Shown piece by piece: positions 1 to 6,231 of a stretch of DNA of 12,296 nt. Made by a program: the position numbers and the translations under genes. The notes under the pieces were generated by a model. The model saw only the letters and a list, made by a program, of their open reading frames with translations, made no database searches and had not been told where the DNA came from. How positions within the stretch are numbered: the first letter of the stretch is position 1; each line of letters starts with the position of its first letter. The stretch spans positions 1-12,296 of the forward strand of contig CANCRX010000093.1 in assembly GCA_947380655.1 (NCBI GenBank), read 5' to 3'. The DNA is from Alcaligenaceae bacterium (GTDB lineage: Bacteria; Pseudomonadota; Gammaproteobacteria; Burkholderiales; Burkholderiaceae_B).

Positions 1-2
1 GA

Positions 3-776
3 ATGAAAGACATCATTCTTGAGACAGACGGCCTGACGAAAGAGTTTCGCGGCTTTGTAGCTGTCAATAACGTGTCGCTGAGCGTTGAGCGTGGACACAT
101 TCACGCTCTCATCGGCCCGAATGGCGCAGGTAAAACAACCTGTTTCAACCTGTTGACTAAATTTTTGTCGCCTACGCGGGGCAAAATCTCGTTCAATGGC
201 GTCGATATTACTGGTGACAAACCTGCACAAATCGCCCGGCGCGGCATTATTCGTTCGTTTCAGATTTCAGCAGTTTTTCCTCATCTTTCAGTACTTGAAA
301 ACGTTCGGATCGGCCTGCAACGCCAAACTGGACAATCATTTCATTTCTGGAAAAGCGAAAAAATACTGAATCAGCTGAACGATCGGGCGCAAGCGCTCCT
401 CGAACAAGTCGATCTGGGTCAGTTTGCCAACGAAATTACCGGCAGCCTGCCTTATGGTCGCAAACGAGCACTCGAAATCGCCACCACATTGGCGATGGAG
501 CCTGAGTTGATGCTGCTTGACGAACCCACCCAGGGCATGGGTCACGAAGACGTTGACCGTGTGACCCAACTCATCAAGCGCGTGAGCGTAGGACGGACCA
601 TTTTGATGGTTGAGCACAATATGGGCGTGGTGTCTTCGATTGCAGATACCATTACTGTACTTGCGCGTGGTGCCGTGCTGGCCGAAGGCAACTATGCACA
701 CGTTTCACGTGACCCGTCCGTGATGGAAGCCTATATGGGCACCACTGAAGGCGAACTCGAAGGAGCTCACGCATGA
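3..776 (+). CDS. livG: LivG-type ABC transporter ATP-binding protein (system 1)
   Basis: Cytoplasmic ATPase that pairs with a LivF-type partner to power a Liv/HAAT importer for branched-chain amino acids or small organic acids. Visible motifs are Walker A GPNGAGKT at residues 38-45 with the catalytic-site Lys44 intact, the Q-loop at Gln87 (SFQ), the LivG-style signature LPYGRKR at 149-155 in place of LSGGQ, Walker B LMLLDEP at 169-175, and the switch His205 (VEHN). Its 257 residues are normal for LivG. The D-loop reads TQGMG rather than the commoner TAGM/TSGM. The ATG lies 2 bases from the window edge, so its ribosome site is not visible and a further upstream start cannot be excluded, but MKDIILETDGLTKEF is a typical LivG beginning. 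It overlaps the next gene by ATGA, indicating translational coupling. The substrate cannot be read from the ATPase. Confidence 0.93.
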   Translation: MKDIILETDGLTKEFRGFVAVNNVSLSVERGHIHALIGPNGAGKTTCFNLLTKFLSPTRGKISFNGVDITGDKPAQIARRGIIRSFQISAVFPHLSVLENVRIGLQRQTGQSFHFWKSEKILNQLNDRAQALLEQVDLGQFANEITGSLPYGRKRALEIATTLAMEPELMLLDEPTQGMGHEDVDRVTQLIKRVSVGRTILMVEHNMGVVSSIADTITVLARGAVLAEGNYAHVSRDPSVMEAYMGTTEGELEGAHA

Positions 777-1483
777 GTACCCCCGCTCTCGAAATCTCAG
801 GATTAAATGCCTGGTACGGCGAATCACACATCCTGCATGGCGTAGACATATCGGTTAACAAGGGTGAAGTCGTCACGATCCTGGGGCGCAATGGCGCTGG
901 CAGGACCACGACGATGCGTGCGATTCTTGGCTTGACGGGCTCACGCACTGGCTCCATCCGCATCCATGGCACTGAATCGATCGGGATGGAGACCTTCAAA
1001 ATCGCTCACCTGGGCGTTGGCTATTGCCCGGAAGAGCGCGGTATTTTTGCCAGCTTGTCCTGTGAAGAAAACCTGCTGCTCCCGCCTCCCGTCGGCCCGC
1101 TCGGTGGCGGCATGTCTTTGTCCGAAATCTACGAAATGTTCCCCAACTTGCTCGAGCGGCGCAACTCACCCGGCACCCGTCTCTCCGGCGGCGAACAGCA
1201 GATGCTGGCGGTTGCACGTATTTTGCGCACAGGCGCTAACCTCTTATTACTCGACGAGATCTCTGAAGGCCTGGCCCCAGTGATTGTGCAAGCACTCGCA
1301 CGCATGATCAAAATGCTGAAAGCCAAGGGCTACACCATCGTCATGGTTGAACAGAACTTCCGTTTCGCCGCACCGCTGGCTGATCGTTTTTATGTCATGG
1401 AACACGGTCAGATTGTTGAGCACTTCGGTGCCTCAGAACTGAAAGAGAAACAATCGGTGCTAAACCAACTGTTAGGTGTTTAA
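773..1483 (+). CDS. livF: LivF-type ABC transporter ATP-binding protein (system 1) with Walker A Lys-to-Arg
   Basis: Second ATPase of transporter 1, expected to form a heterodimer with the preceding LivG-type protein under the two permeases. It has 236 residues, usual for LivF. The signature LSGGEQQ is at 137-143, Walker B LLLLDE at 157-162, and VEQN (192-195) replaces the usual H-loop His, as is common in LivF. Two oddities are visible. Walker A reads GRNGAGRT (38-45), so the nucleotide-binding Lys44 is Arg (codon AGG at 902-904). The Pro that usually follows DE in Walker B is Ile163 (DEISEGLAP). The reading frame is intact and the rest is well conserved, so this does not look like decay. 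The start is supported by AGGAG at 761-765, 7 bases before the ATG, and by the ATGA overlap with livG. Confidence 0.92.
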   Translation: MSTPALEISGLNAWYGESHILHGVDISVNKGEVVTILGRNGAGRTTTMRAILGLTGSRTGSIRIHGTESIGMETFKIAHLGVGYCPEERGIFASLSCEENLLLPPPVGPLGGGMSLSEIYEMFPNLLERRNSPGTRLSGGEQQMLAVARILRTGANLLLLDEISEGLAPVIVQALARMIKMLKAKGYTIVMVEQNFRFAAPLADRFYVMEHGQIVEHFGASELKEKQSVLNQLLGV

Positions 1484-1499
1484 GCATTAAACCAATACG

Positions 1500-1529
1500 T
1501 TGAAATATTTTGATCGCAAATAACATTAT
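1500..1529 (+). promoter_or_regulatory. Candidate sigma-70 promoter before the system 1 SBP gene
   Basis: TTGAAA at 1500-1505 (5 of 6 to the -35 consensus) is followed after 18 bases by CATTAT at 1524-1529 (4 of 6 to the -10 consensus). It sits in the 72-base gap between livF and the SBP gene and overlaps the palindrome at 1516-1533. An extra promoter here would raise SBP expression relative to the ATPases. The match is weak and is a prediction only. Confidence 0.3.
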
Positions 1530-1533
1530 TTGC
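1516..1533. promoter_or_regulatory. Perfect AT-rich palindrome, possible operator or small hairpin
   Basis: The arms GCAAATAA (1516-1523) and TTATTTGC (1526-1533) are exact reverse complements separated by CA. The site lies in the livF-SBP gap and covers the candidate -10 element, a position typical of a repressor site. Five T residues at 1538-1542 follow after four bases, so a weak attenuator is a second possibility, but the stem is mostly A-T. Confidence 0.4.
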
Positions 1534-1555
1534 TGAGTTTTTACTGGAGCTTCAC

Positions 1556-2764
1556 ATGAAATTAAAAACACTTGCCGCCCTCTTAATGGCTGGCTTCGGC
1601 ATTGCCGCTCAACCCGCTGTTGCAGCCATTTCTGACGATGTGATTCGTATCGGTATCATTTCTGATATGTCAGGTGTTTACGCCGACGTCGATGGCCCCG
1701 CAGGTGTTGAGGCGATCCGCATGGCGATTGCCGATGCAGGCGGTGAGATCAACGGCAAAAAGATCGAACTGCTGACAGCTGACCATCAGAACAAAGCCGA
1801 CCTCGCCTCCTCCAAAGCCCGCGAGTGGTTTGACCAGCAAAAAATCGATATGCTGATTGGCGGCACCAACTCCGCCACCAACATCGCGATGGCGGCAATT
1901 GCTGCAGATAAGAAAAAACCTTTTATCTCGATCGGTTCAGCCACATCGGACATGACCAACAAGGCCTGCACGCCATATACCGTGCACTACGCCTATGACA
2001 CCGTTGCACTGGCTCGCGGCACCGGTGGTGCAGTCGTAAAGGACGGCGGCAAGACGTGGTTTTTCCTGACGGCTGATTACGCCTTCGGACACGCACTTGA
2101 GCGCGATACGGCGGCCGTCGTTAAGTCGGCAGGCGGCGAAATTAAAGGCCAGGTCCGCGCACCATTGTCGACCGGTGATTTTTCTTCTTTCATGCTTCAG
2201 GCTCAAGCCTCAGGCGCCAAAATCCTCGGCCTGGCTAACGCTGGCGGCGACACCATCAACTCGATCAAAGCCGCTAACGAATTCGGCGTTACTCCCGGAA
2301 TGAAACTCGCAGGTCTGCTGATTTTCATTAACGATATTCACGCTCTCGGTTTGAAAGCAACCCAGGGCATGTACCTGACCGATGGCTGGTATTGGGATCA
2401 GTCAGACGCGTCGCGTGCCTGGGCTAAGAAATTTGAAGACAAAGTCAAACGCAAGCCCTCCATGCTGCAGGCAGCTGACTACTCTGCGGTGTCGTTCTAT
2501 CTGAATGCCATCAAAGCAACCGGCTCGGACGATGCAGATACCGTCATGAAATGGATGAAGTCCAACAAGATCAATGACTTCTTCGCAACCAATGGTTATG
2601 TGCGCGAAGATGGTCGCATGGTGCACGACATGTTCCTGATGCAGGTCAAAACACCTGCAGAATCAAAAGGACCATGGGACTACTACAAAATCATCGAAAC
2701 ACTGCCGGGCGACAAAGTGTACGGAAGTCTTGCCGAATCGACATGCGCATTTATTAAAAAATAA
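1556..2764 (+). CDS. Periplasmic substrate-binding protein of Liv/HAAT transporter (system 1)
   Basis: Peripla_BP_6-type receptor that captures the ligand in the periplasm and delivers it to the LivH/LivM channel. Residues 1-24 form a Sec signal peptide (MKLKTL, hydrophobic core, AVAA before ISDD). The mature domain begins with the family's typical strand VIRIGIISDMSGVYADVDG (about 29-47). It includes the GGTNSATNIAMA segment (102-113) expected to contribute to the ligand cleft, and ends at 402 residues, normal for the family. Only two cysteines are obvious in the mature part, Cys138 and Cys397, which could form a disulfide. The subfamily with DHQNKADLASSKAREW is, from memory, common in Burkholderiales and Bradyrhizobiaceae, often near aromatic or organic-acid catabolism; the ligand here is unknown. 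The start is set by CTGGAG at 1544-1549, 6 bases before the ATG. Placement of the SBP after livGF is less usual than SBP first. Confidence 0.92.
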   Translation: MKLKTLAALLMAGFGIAAQPAVAAISDDVIRIGIISDMSGVYADVDGPAGVEAIRMAIADAGGEINGKKIELLTADHQNKADLASSKAREWFDQQKIDMLIGGTNSATNIAMAAIAADKKKPFISIGSATSDMTNKACTPYTVHYAYDTVALARGTGGAVVKDGGKTWFFLTADYAFGHALERDTAAVVKSAGGEIKGQVRAPLSTGDFSSFMLQAQASGAKILGLANAGGDTINSIKAANEFGVTPGMKLAGLLIFINDIHALGLKATQGMYLTDGWYWDQSDASRAWAKKFEDKVKRKPSMLQAADYSAVSFYLNAIKATGSDDADTVMKWMKSNKINDFFATNGYVREDGRMVHDMFLMQVKTPAESKGPWDYYKIIETLPGDKVYGSLAESTCAFIKK

Positions 2765-2776
2765 GTTTTCAGCAGT

Positions 2777-2806
2777 GGGGTTTTCTGCCGGTTGGCAGGA
2801 AACCTC
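2777..2806 (+). other. Strong intercistronic RNA hairpin between SBP and livH (system 1)
   Basis: A 13-pair stem is formed by 2777-2789 (GGGGTTTTCTGCC) and 2794-2806 (GGCAGGAAACCTC), with two G-U pairs and a GGTT loop. It begins 13 bases after the SBP stop codon. No U-tract follows, so it is not a normal intrinsic terminator. A likely role is to protect the 3' end of SBP mRNA or to reduce read-through into the permease genes, as the malE-malF intergenic repeats do in E. coli. That role is inferred. Confidence 0.6.
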
Positions 2807-2838
2807 TCCTGACACCACAGACTCTATTTGACTGAAAC

Positions 2839-3729
2839 ATGATAACTACTATTTTTGGAATTCCGATCCAGGCATTCCTCGGTCAGCTCCTGCTAGGACT
2901 GGTCAACGGATCGTTCTACGCCATTCTCTCGCTTGGCCTGGCCGTCATTTTCGGTCTGCTCAACGTGATCAACTTTGCCCATGGGGCGCTGTACATGCTG
3001 GGTGCATTTCTGGCCTGGATGGGGATGTCCTATTTCGGTCTGAACTACTGGTTGATGCTGGCGCTCGCACCTGTGCTTGTAGGACTGTTCGGTATCGTGA
3101 TCGAAAAATGCTTGCTCAAGCATCTCTACAAGCTCGATCACCTCTACGGCTTGCTACTGACTTTCGGCATCACCTTGCTGCTCGAAGGTCTGATGCGCAG
3201 TATTTATGGTGTTTCAGGTCAGCCTTACTCCACACCCGAGGCGTTGCGTGGTGCAACCAACCTCGGCTTCATGGTGCTGCCTAATTATCGTGCCTGGGTT
3301 GTCGTGGCTTCGGTTGTGGTCTGTCTGATTACCTGGTTTGTGATTGAACGCACCCGCCTGGGAGCACTGTTACGTGCAGGCACCGAAAACCCCAAGCTCG
3401 TCGAGGCTTTCGGAGTCAACGTTCCACTGATGATCACACTGACCTATGGGTTTGGCGTGGCACTGGCTGGTTTTGCAGGCGTGCTAGCTGCCCCAGTTCT
3501 GCAGATTTCTCCGCTGATGGGGTCTAACCTGATCATCGTGGTGTTTGCGGTGGTCGTCATTGGTGGCATGGGCTCAATCCTGGGTGCCATTGTCACCGGG
3601 CTGGGTTTGGGTGTGATTGAAGGTCTGACTAAAGTGTTCTGGCCTGAGGCCTCAAGCACTGTGGTGTTTATCATTATGGCTATCGTCCTGTTCGTGCGTC
3701 CCGCCGGGCTCTTCGGGAAAGAAAAATGA
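2839..3729 (+). CDS. livH: LivH-type inner-membrane permease (system 1)
   Basis: One of the two integral membrane subunits of transporter 1. At 296 residues it has the normal LivH length and is almost entirely hydrophobic helices. Landmarks are the N-terminal LLLGLVNGSFYAILSLGL helix, the hallmark segment LLNVINFAHGALYMLGA (about 40-56), the VVVIGGMGSILGAI stretch near the C-terminus and the closing RPAGLFGKE. The EAA-like coupling region is expected in the cytoplasmic loop around RTRLGALLRAGTENPKLVEAFGV. The ATG is preceded by TTTGACTGAAAC, which has no clear Shine-Dalgarno sequence, so translation may be weak compared with the SBP. Its TGA overlaps the livM ATG (ATGA), indicating coupled translation of the two permeases. 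Confidence 0.94.
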   Translation: MITTIFGIPIQAFLGQLLLGLVNGSFYAILSLGLAVIFGLLNVINFAHGALYMLGAFLAWMGMSYFGLNYWLMLALAPVLVGLFGIVIEKCLLKHLYKLDHLYGLLLTFGITLLLEGLMRSIYGVSGQPYSTPEALRGATNLGFMVLPNYRAWVVVASVVVCLITWFVIERTRLGALLRAGTENPKLVEAFGVNVPLMITLTYGFGVALAGFAGVLAAPVLQISPLMGSNLIIVVFAVVVIGGMGSILGAIVTGLGLGVIEGLTKVFWPEASSTVVFIIMAIVLFVRPAGLFGKEK

Positions 3730-4730
3730 ATCGTCAAACGCTCGGATATATTGTTTTCCTGGGTTTTCTGCTGGCAGTGCCAGTGATCGGTGTCTATCCG
3801 GTCTTTGCAATGAAAATCATGTGCTATGCCTTGTTCGCCTGTGCATTTAACTTACTGCTAGGCTTTACAGGTTTGCTGTCTTTTGGTCATGCAGCGTTTC
3901 TGGGAACGGCTGCCTATGCCTCAGGCCATGCAATGAAAATCTGGGGCTTCTCGCCTGAACTCGGCATTGTCTTCGGTGTGGTGATGGCTGGCTTACTGGG
4001 CCTGGTTATGGGTGCGCTGGCGATTCGTCGCAGTGGCATTTATTTCGCCATGATCACCATGGCGCTGGCACAGATGGTGTTCTTCTTTTTCCTGCAGGCG
4101 AAATTCACCGGCGGTGAAGATGGCCTCCAAGGCGTTCCCCGCGGCACCTTGTTTGGACTGCTGGATCTTAAGAGCGACTTCAATCTGTACTATGTTGTGC
4201 TGGCGATCTTCATTTTTGGTTACTTCGTCATCTGGCGCACCGTGCATTCCCCTTTCGGTCAGGTGCTCAAGGCCATCCGTGAAAACGAGCCACGTGCCGT
4301 TTCACTCGGTTATGACGTCGAGCGTTTCAAACTATTGGCCTTTGTCTTGTCTGCCATGCTCGCTGGGCTGGCCGGCTCAACCAAGATGCTGATTTTTGTT
4401 TCTGCAACGCTTTCAGATGCAACCTGGCAAATGTCTGGACTGGTGATTCTGATGACACTTGTGGGTGGCATGGGCACGCTGGTTGGTCCCGTTTTAGGTG
4501 CCTTCATTGTCGTGTTGCTTGAAAACAAAGTGGGTGACTTCGGTGCCTCGATGGCAAAAATGACGGGGGTCGACTGGTTCAACCGCCTGGGTGAATCCGT
4601 GACAATCGTGATTGGCCTGATCTTTGTGATCTGTGTACTGGCCTTCCGTCGCGGACTGATCGGTGAATTGAACGCCTGGATGGATCGTCGCAAGGGTATT
4701 GCGTCGTCCACACCTGGAGCAGCACATTAA
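3726..4730 (+). CDS. livM: LivM-type inner-membrane permease (system 1)
   Basis: Second permease of transporter 1, expected to pair with LivH and form the translocation path. It has 334 residues with many hydrophobic segments. Family landmarks are FNLLLGFTGLLSFGHAAFLG (about 41-60), the SGIYFAMITMALAQM segment (103-117), the cytoplasmic SPFGQVLKAIRENEPRAVSLG coupling loop and the VGGMGTLVGPVLGA helix near the C-terminus. The start overlaps the livH stop by ATGA, with a weak purine run GGGAAAG at 3715-3721 upstream. It is the last gene of operon 1: a strong terminator begins 25 bases after the stop. Confidence 0.94.
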   Translation: MNRQTLGYIVFLGFLLAVPVIGVYPVFAMKIMCYALFACAFNLLLGFTGLLSFGHAAFLGTAAYASGHAMKIWGFSPELGIVFGVVMAGLLGLVMGALAIRRSGIYFAMITMALAQMVFFFFLQAKFTGGEDGLQGVPRGTLFGLLDLKSDFNLYYVVLAIFIFGYFVIWRTVHSPFGQVLKAIRENEPRAVSLGYDVERFKLLAFVLSAMLAGLAGSTKMLIFVSATLSDATWQMSGLVILMTLVGGMGTLVGPVLGAFIVVLLENKVGDFGASMAKMTGVDWFNRLGESVTIVIGLIFVICVLAFRRGLIGELNAWMDRRKGIASSTPGAAH

Positions 4731-4754
4731 GTACAGACATTTAATCTGACAGTT

Positions 4755-4788
4755 AAAAACGGAGACCTTCAAACAGTCTCCGTTTTTT
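4755..4788 (+). terminator. Intrinsic terminator ending operon 1
   Basis: A perfect 12-pair stem (AAAAACGGAGAC at 4755-4766 with GTCTCCGTTTTT at 4776-4787) has a 9-base loop and a run of six T at 4783-4788. The A-run at the 5' side gives a U-run on the opposite strand as well, so it could act in both directions, although no minus-strand gene is visible. It cleanly separates the two transporter operons. Confidence 0.92.
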
Positions 4789-4810
4789 ATTAAGGCTAAG
4801 TAGTCAGCTC

Positions 4811-4848
4811 ATAGGGTATTTACGAATCGTCACTCGTGTAAACCCTAT
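4811..4848. promoter_or_regulatory. Imperfect inverted repeat upstream of operon 2, candidate operator
   Basis: ATAGGGT (4811-4817) is the exact reverse complement of ACCCTAT (4842-4848). Inner TTTAC (4819-4823) also matches GTAAA (4838-4842), so the two arms read ATAGGGTaTTTAC and GTAAACCCTAT with a two-base offset and a spacer of about 14 bases. It lies just downstream of the operon 1 terminator and runs into the candidate -10 element of operon 2, which fits regulator binding. A folded 5' leader is an alternative if transcription starts further upstream. Confidence 0.45.
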
Positions 4849-4853
4849 ATAAG
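4846..4853 (+). promoter_or_regulatory. Candidate -10 element of the operon 2 promoter
   Basis: TATATAAG at 4846-4853 includes TATAAG (5 of 6 to TATAAT). No good -35 is visible at the standard spacing; TCGTCA at 4827-4832 is a 4 of 6 match but only 15 bases away. A promoter must lie somewhere between the terminator at 4788 and the SBP gene, and this is the best -10 in that gap. A weak -35 would fit activator dependence, which is inference. Confidence 0.4.
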
Positions 4854-4876
4854 ATGAGTCATATAAAAAAACAATC

Positions 4877-4880
4877 GGAG
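4877..4880 (+). promoter_or_regulatory. Ribosome binding site deciding the SBP 2 start
   Basis: GGAG at 4877-4880 is 6 bases before the ATG at 4887. It selects that ATG over the in-frame ATG at 4854, which has no ribosome site and would put a lysine-rich 11-residue extension before the signal peptide. Confidence 0.85.
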
Positions 4881-4886
4881 ACAAAC

Positions 4887-6095
4887 ATGATTCAAAAGCT
4901 TTTCCAAAAAGCACTCCCTGTGCTTGCAGCAGCACTCATGAGCACAGCGGCCAGTGCCCAGGGTGTCACCAAGGATGAAATTCTCATCGGCGGCGTAGGT
5001 CCCATTACGGGTCCAGCGGCCTATATCGGCCTGGGTGGCCGTGATGGTCTGGCTATGGCTATCAAGGAAATTAATGCTGCTGGTGGTGTGAACGGTCGTA
5101 AATTCAAACTGATTTTTGAGGATGACGGTCACTCCCCCACTAAAGCGCTCGGTGCGGTGAAAAAACTGATCGATCAAGACAAGGTCTTCATGATTTTTGG
5201 TGCGGGCGGTTCTAACGCTACGGTTGGCACCATCGACTACGTCAAAGAACAACAGCGTGTGATGTATGTCTCGTTTGCATCAGCGCCGGCGGTGACCTAC
5301 CCATTCAATACTTATTTATTCCGTGGTGCCACAACGGAAGTACCTCGCTATGGTGAGCTTTACTCGGAATTTATCGCAGATGGACTGAAAGCTAAAAAAG
5401 TAGCGATCATGAATGGTCGTGAAGAATATCCAAAGAACGAAGGCAATGCGCTCGCGACCACTCTCAAAGAGGTCTATAAAGCTGACATCGTATCTCGCGT
5501 CGAATTCAATATCGGTGACAAGGATTTCACACCGCAGTTACTCGAAGTGAAAAAATCTGGTGCGCAAGTCATCGCTTTTTTCGGCAATCCTGCTGAAGCG
5601 GCAATCGCGATGCGTCAAGCACGCGAGCTAGGTATCGATCAAAAATTCTTTGTCGGTGCCACGATGGTTGACAAAGCCTTTACTGCCGCGGCTAAAGAAA
5701 ACGCCGAAGGCGCAACAGGTTTTTCTTTAATCCCTTTCCTGCCAGGAACGAAAAATGCAGAGCTACAGAGCTGGGAAGCAAAATGGAAAAAGGAATATCC
5801 TAACTTGCCAGTGGGTCGTCCAAACGTATTTGATGTGATGGCCTATACAGACATGTATGTGATTGCAGAAGCGATGAAAAAGGCCGGTCCCGATCTGACT
5901 ACAAAAAGTTTGATCGCAGGTCTTGAGCAAATCAAAGGCTTTTCACAATCCTCACTCGCTTCTCCCATCACGTTTACCAATAAGCACCATATCGGCAATT
6001 TGACGCTCACAGTGATGGAAGTCAAAGATGGGCAGTGGGTGCCTATTGGCTGGAAGCCCTCACGTCCAAGTGAAATTCTCAAACGCTACGAATAA
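4887..6095 (+). CDS. Periplasmic substrate-binding protein of Liv/HAAT transporter (system 2)
   Basis: Peripla_BP_6-family periplasmic receptor and first gene of operon 2. From the ATG at 4887 it has 402 residues, with signal peptide 1-24 (MIQKLFQKAL, Ala/Leu core, cleavage expected at ASA before QGVTKDEILIGG). The mature N-terminus has the typical ILIGGVGPITGPAAYIGLGGRDG pattern, then INAAGGVNGRKFKLIFEDDGHSP, and a GAGGSNAT ligand-cleft segment near residue 100. No cysteine is visible. It is clearly a different subfamily from the SBP at 1556-2764, so the two transporters probably recognise different ligands. An in-frame ATG at 4854 is rejected because the ribosome site and signal peptide both fit 4887, and the candidate -10 overlaps 4854. 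Association with amidohydrolase, SDR and acyl-CoA ligase genes suggests an organic acid ligand rather than leucine, which is inference. Confidence 0.93.
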   Translation: MIQKLFQKALPVLAAALMSTAASAQGVTKDEILIGGVGPITGPAAYIGLGGRDGLAMAIKEINAAGGVNGRKFKLIFEDDGHSPTKALGAVKKLIDQDKVFMIFGAGGSNATVGTIDYVKEQQRVMYVSFASAPAVTYPFNTYLFRGATTEVPRYGELYSEFIADGLKAKKVAIMNGREEYPKNEGNALATTLKEVYKADIVSRVEFNIGDKDFTPQLLEVKKSGAQVIAFFGNPAEAAIAMRQARELGIDQKFFVGATMVDKAFTAAAKENAEGATGFSLIPFLPGTKNAELQSWEAKWKKEYPNLPVGRPNVFDVMAYTDMYVIAEAMKKAGPDLTTKSLIAGLEQIKGFSQSSLASPITFTNKHHIGNLTLTVMEVKDGQWVPIGWKPSRPSEILKRYE

Positions 6096-6096
6096 G

Positions 6097-6201
6097 ACTT
6101 AGGGTCTGCACGCCAGACTTCACGCTTAAGTTTCGTTCACACGCCCGTTAGCCACTCGGTCTGAACATGATTCTGCTCAGACGGGTAGGCTTTTCGGGTG
6201 T
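6097..6201 (+). other. Two tandem RNA hairpins between SBP and livH (system 2)
   Basis: The 136-base gap holds two foldable elements. The first (6097-6131) pairs ACTTA/TAAGT outside and GTCTG (6104-6108)/CAGAC (6114-6118) inside. The second (6141-6201) pairs 6141-6147 with 6195-6201 (one G-U), AGCC at 6150-6153 with GGCT at 6188-6191, and GTCTGA (6159-6164) with TCAGAC (6177-6182) around a 12-base loop. No U-tract follows. The GTCTG and CAGAC segments occur in both hairpins, so they could also pair across. A role in lowering permease relative to SBP expression is likely but inferred. Confidence 0.5.
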
Positions 6202-6231
6202 TTCATACTCTGTTTCGGCACCACATCCAGC

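Noticed and set aside
336..701. Minus-strand open frames opposite the livG, SBP, livM and amidohydrolase genes (for example 336-701, 3444-3737, 4310-4711)
   Set aside because: They lie entirely or almost entirely opposite strongly supported plus-strand genes, have no recognisable domain or ribosome site, and have compositions expected of reverse-complement shadows.
773..1483. LivF of system 1 as a pseudogene because of the Walker A change
   Set aside because: The frame is complete, all other motifs are kept, and start and coupling signals are intact. A specialised or degenerate site is more likely than decay.
4854..4886. In-frame upstream ATG at 4854 as start of the second SBP
   Set aside because: It has no ribosome site, overlaps the candidate -10 element and would bury the signal peptide behind a charged extension. 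GGAG at 4877-4880 fits the ATG at 4887.
4845..5252. Minus-strand open frame of 135 codons near the start of operon 2, possibly a divergent regulator
   Set aside because: It mostly overlaps the second SBP gene, shows no helix-turn-helix or other regulator pattern and has no ribosome site.
6141..6201. Hairpin after the second SBP as an intrinsic terminator
   Set aside because: No T-run follows the stem and the remaining transporter genes lie directly downstream with no other promoter visible.
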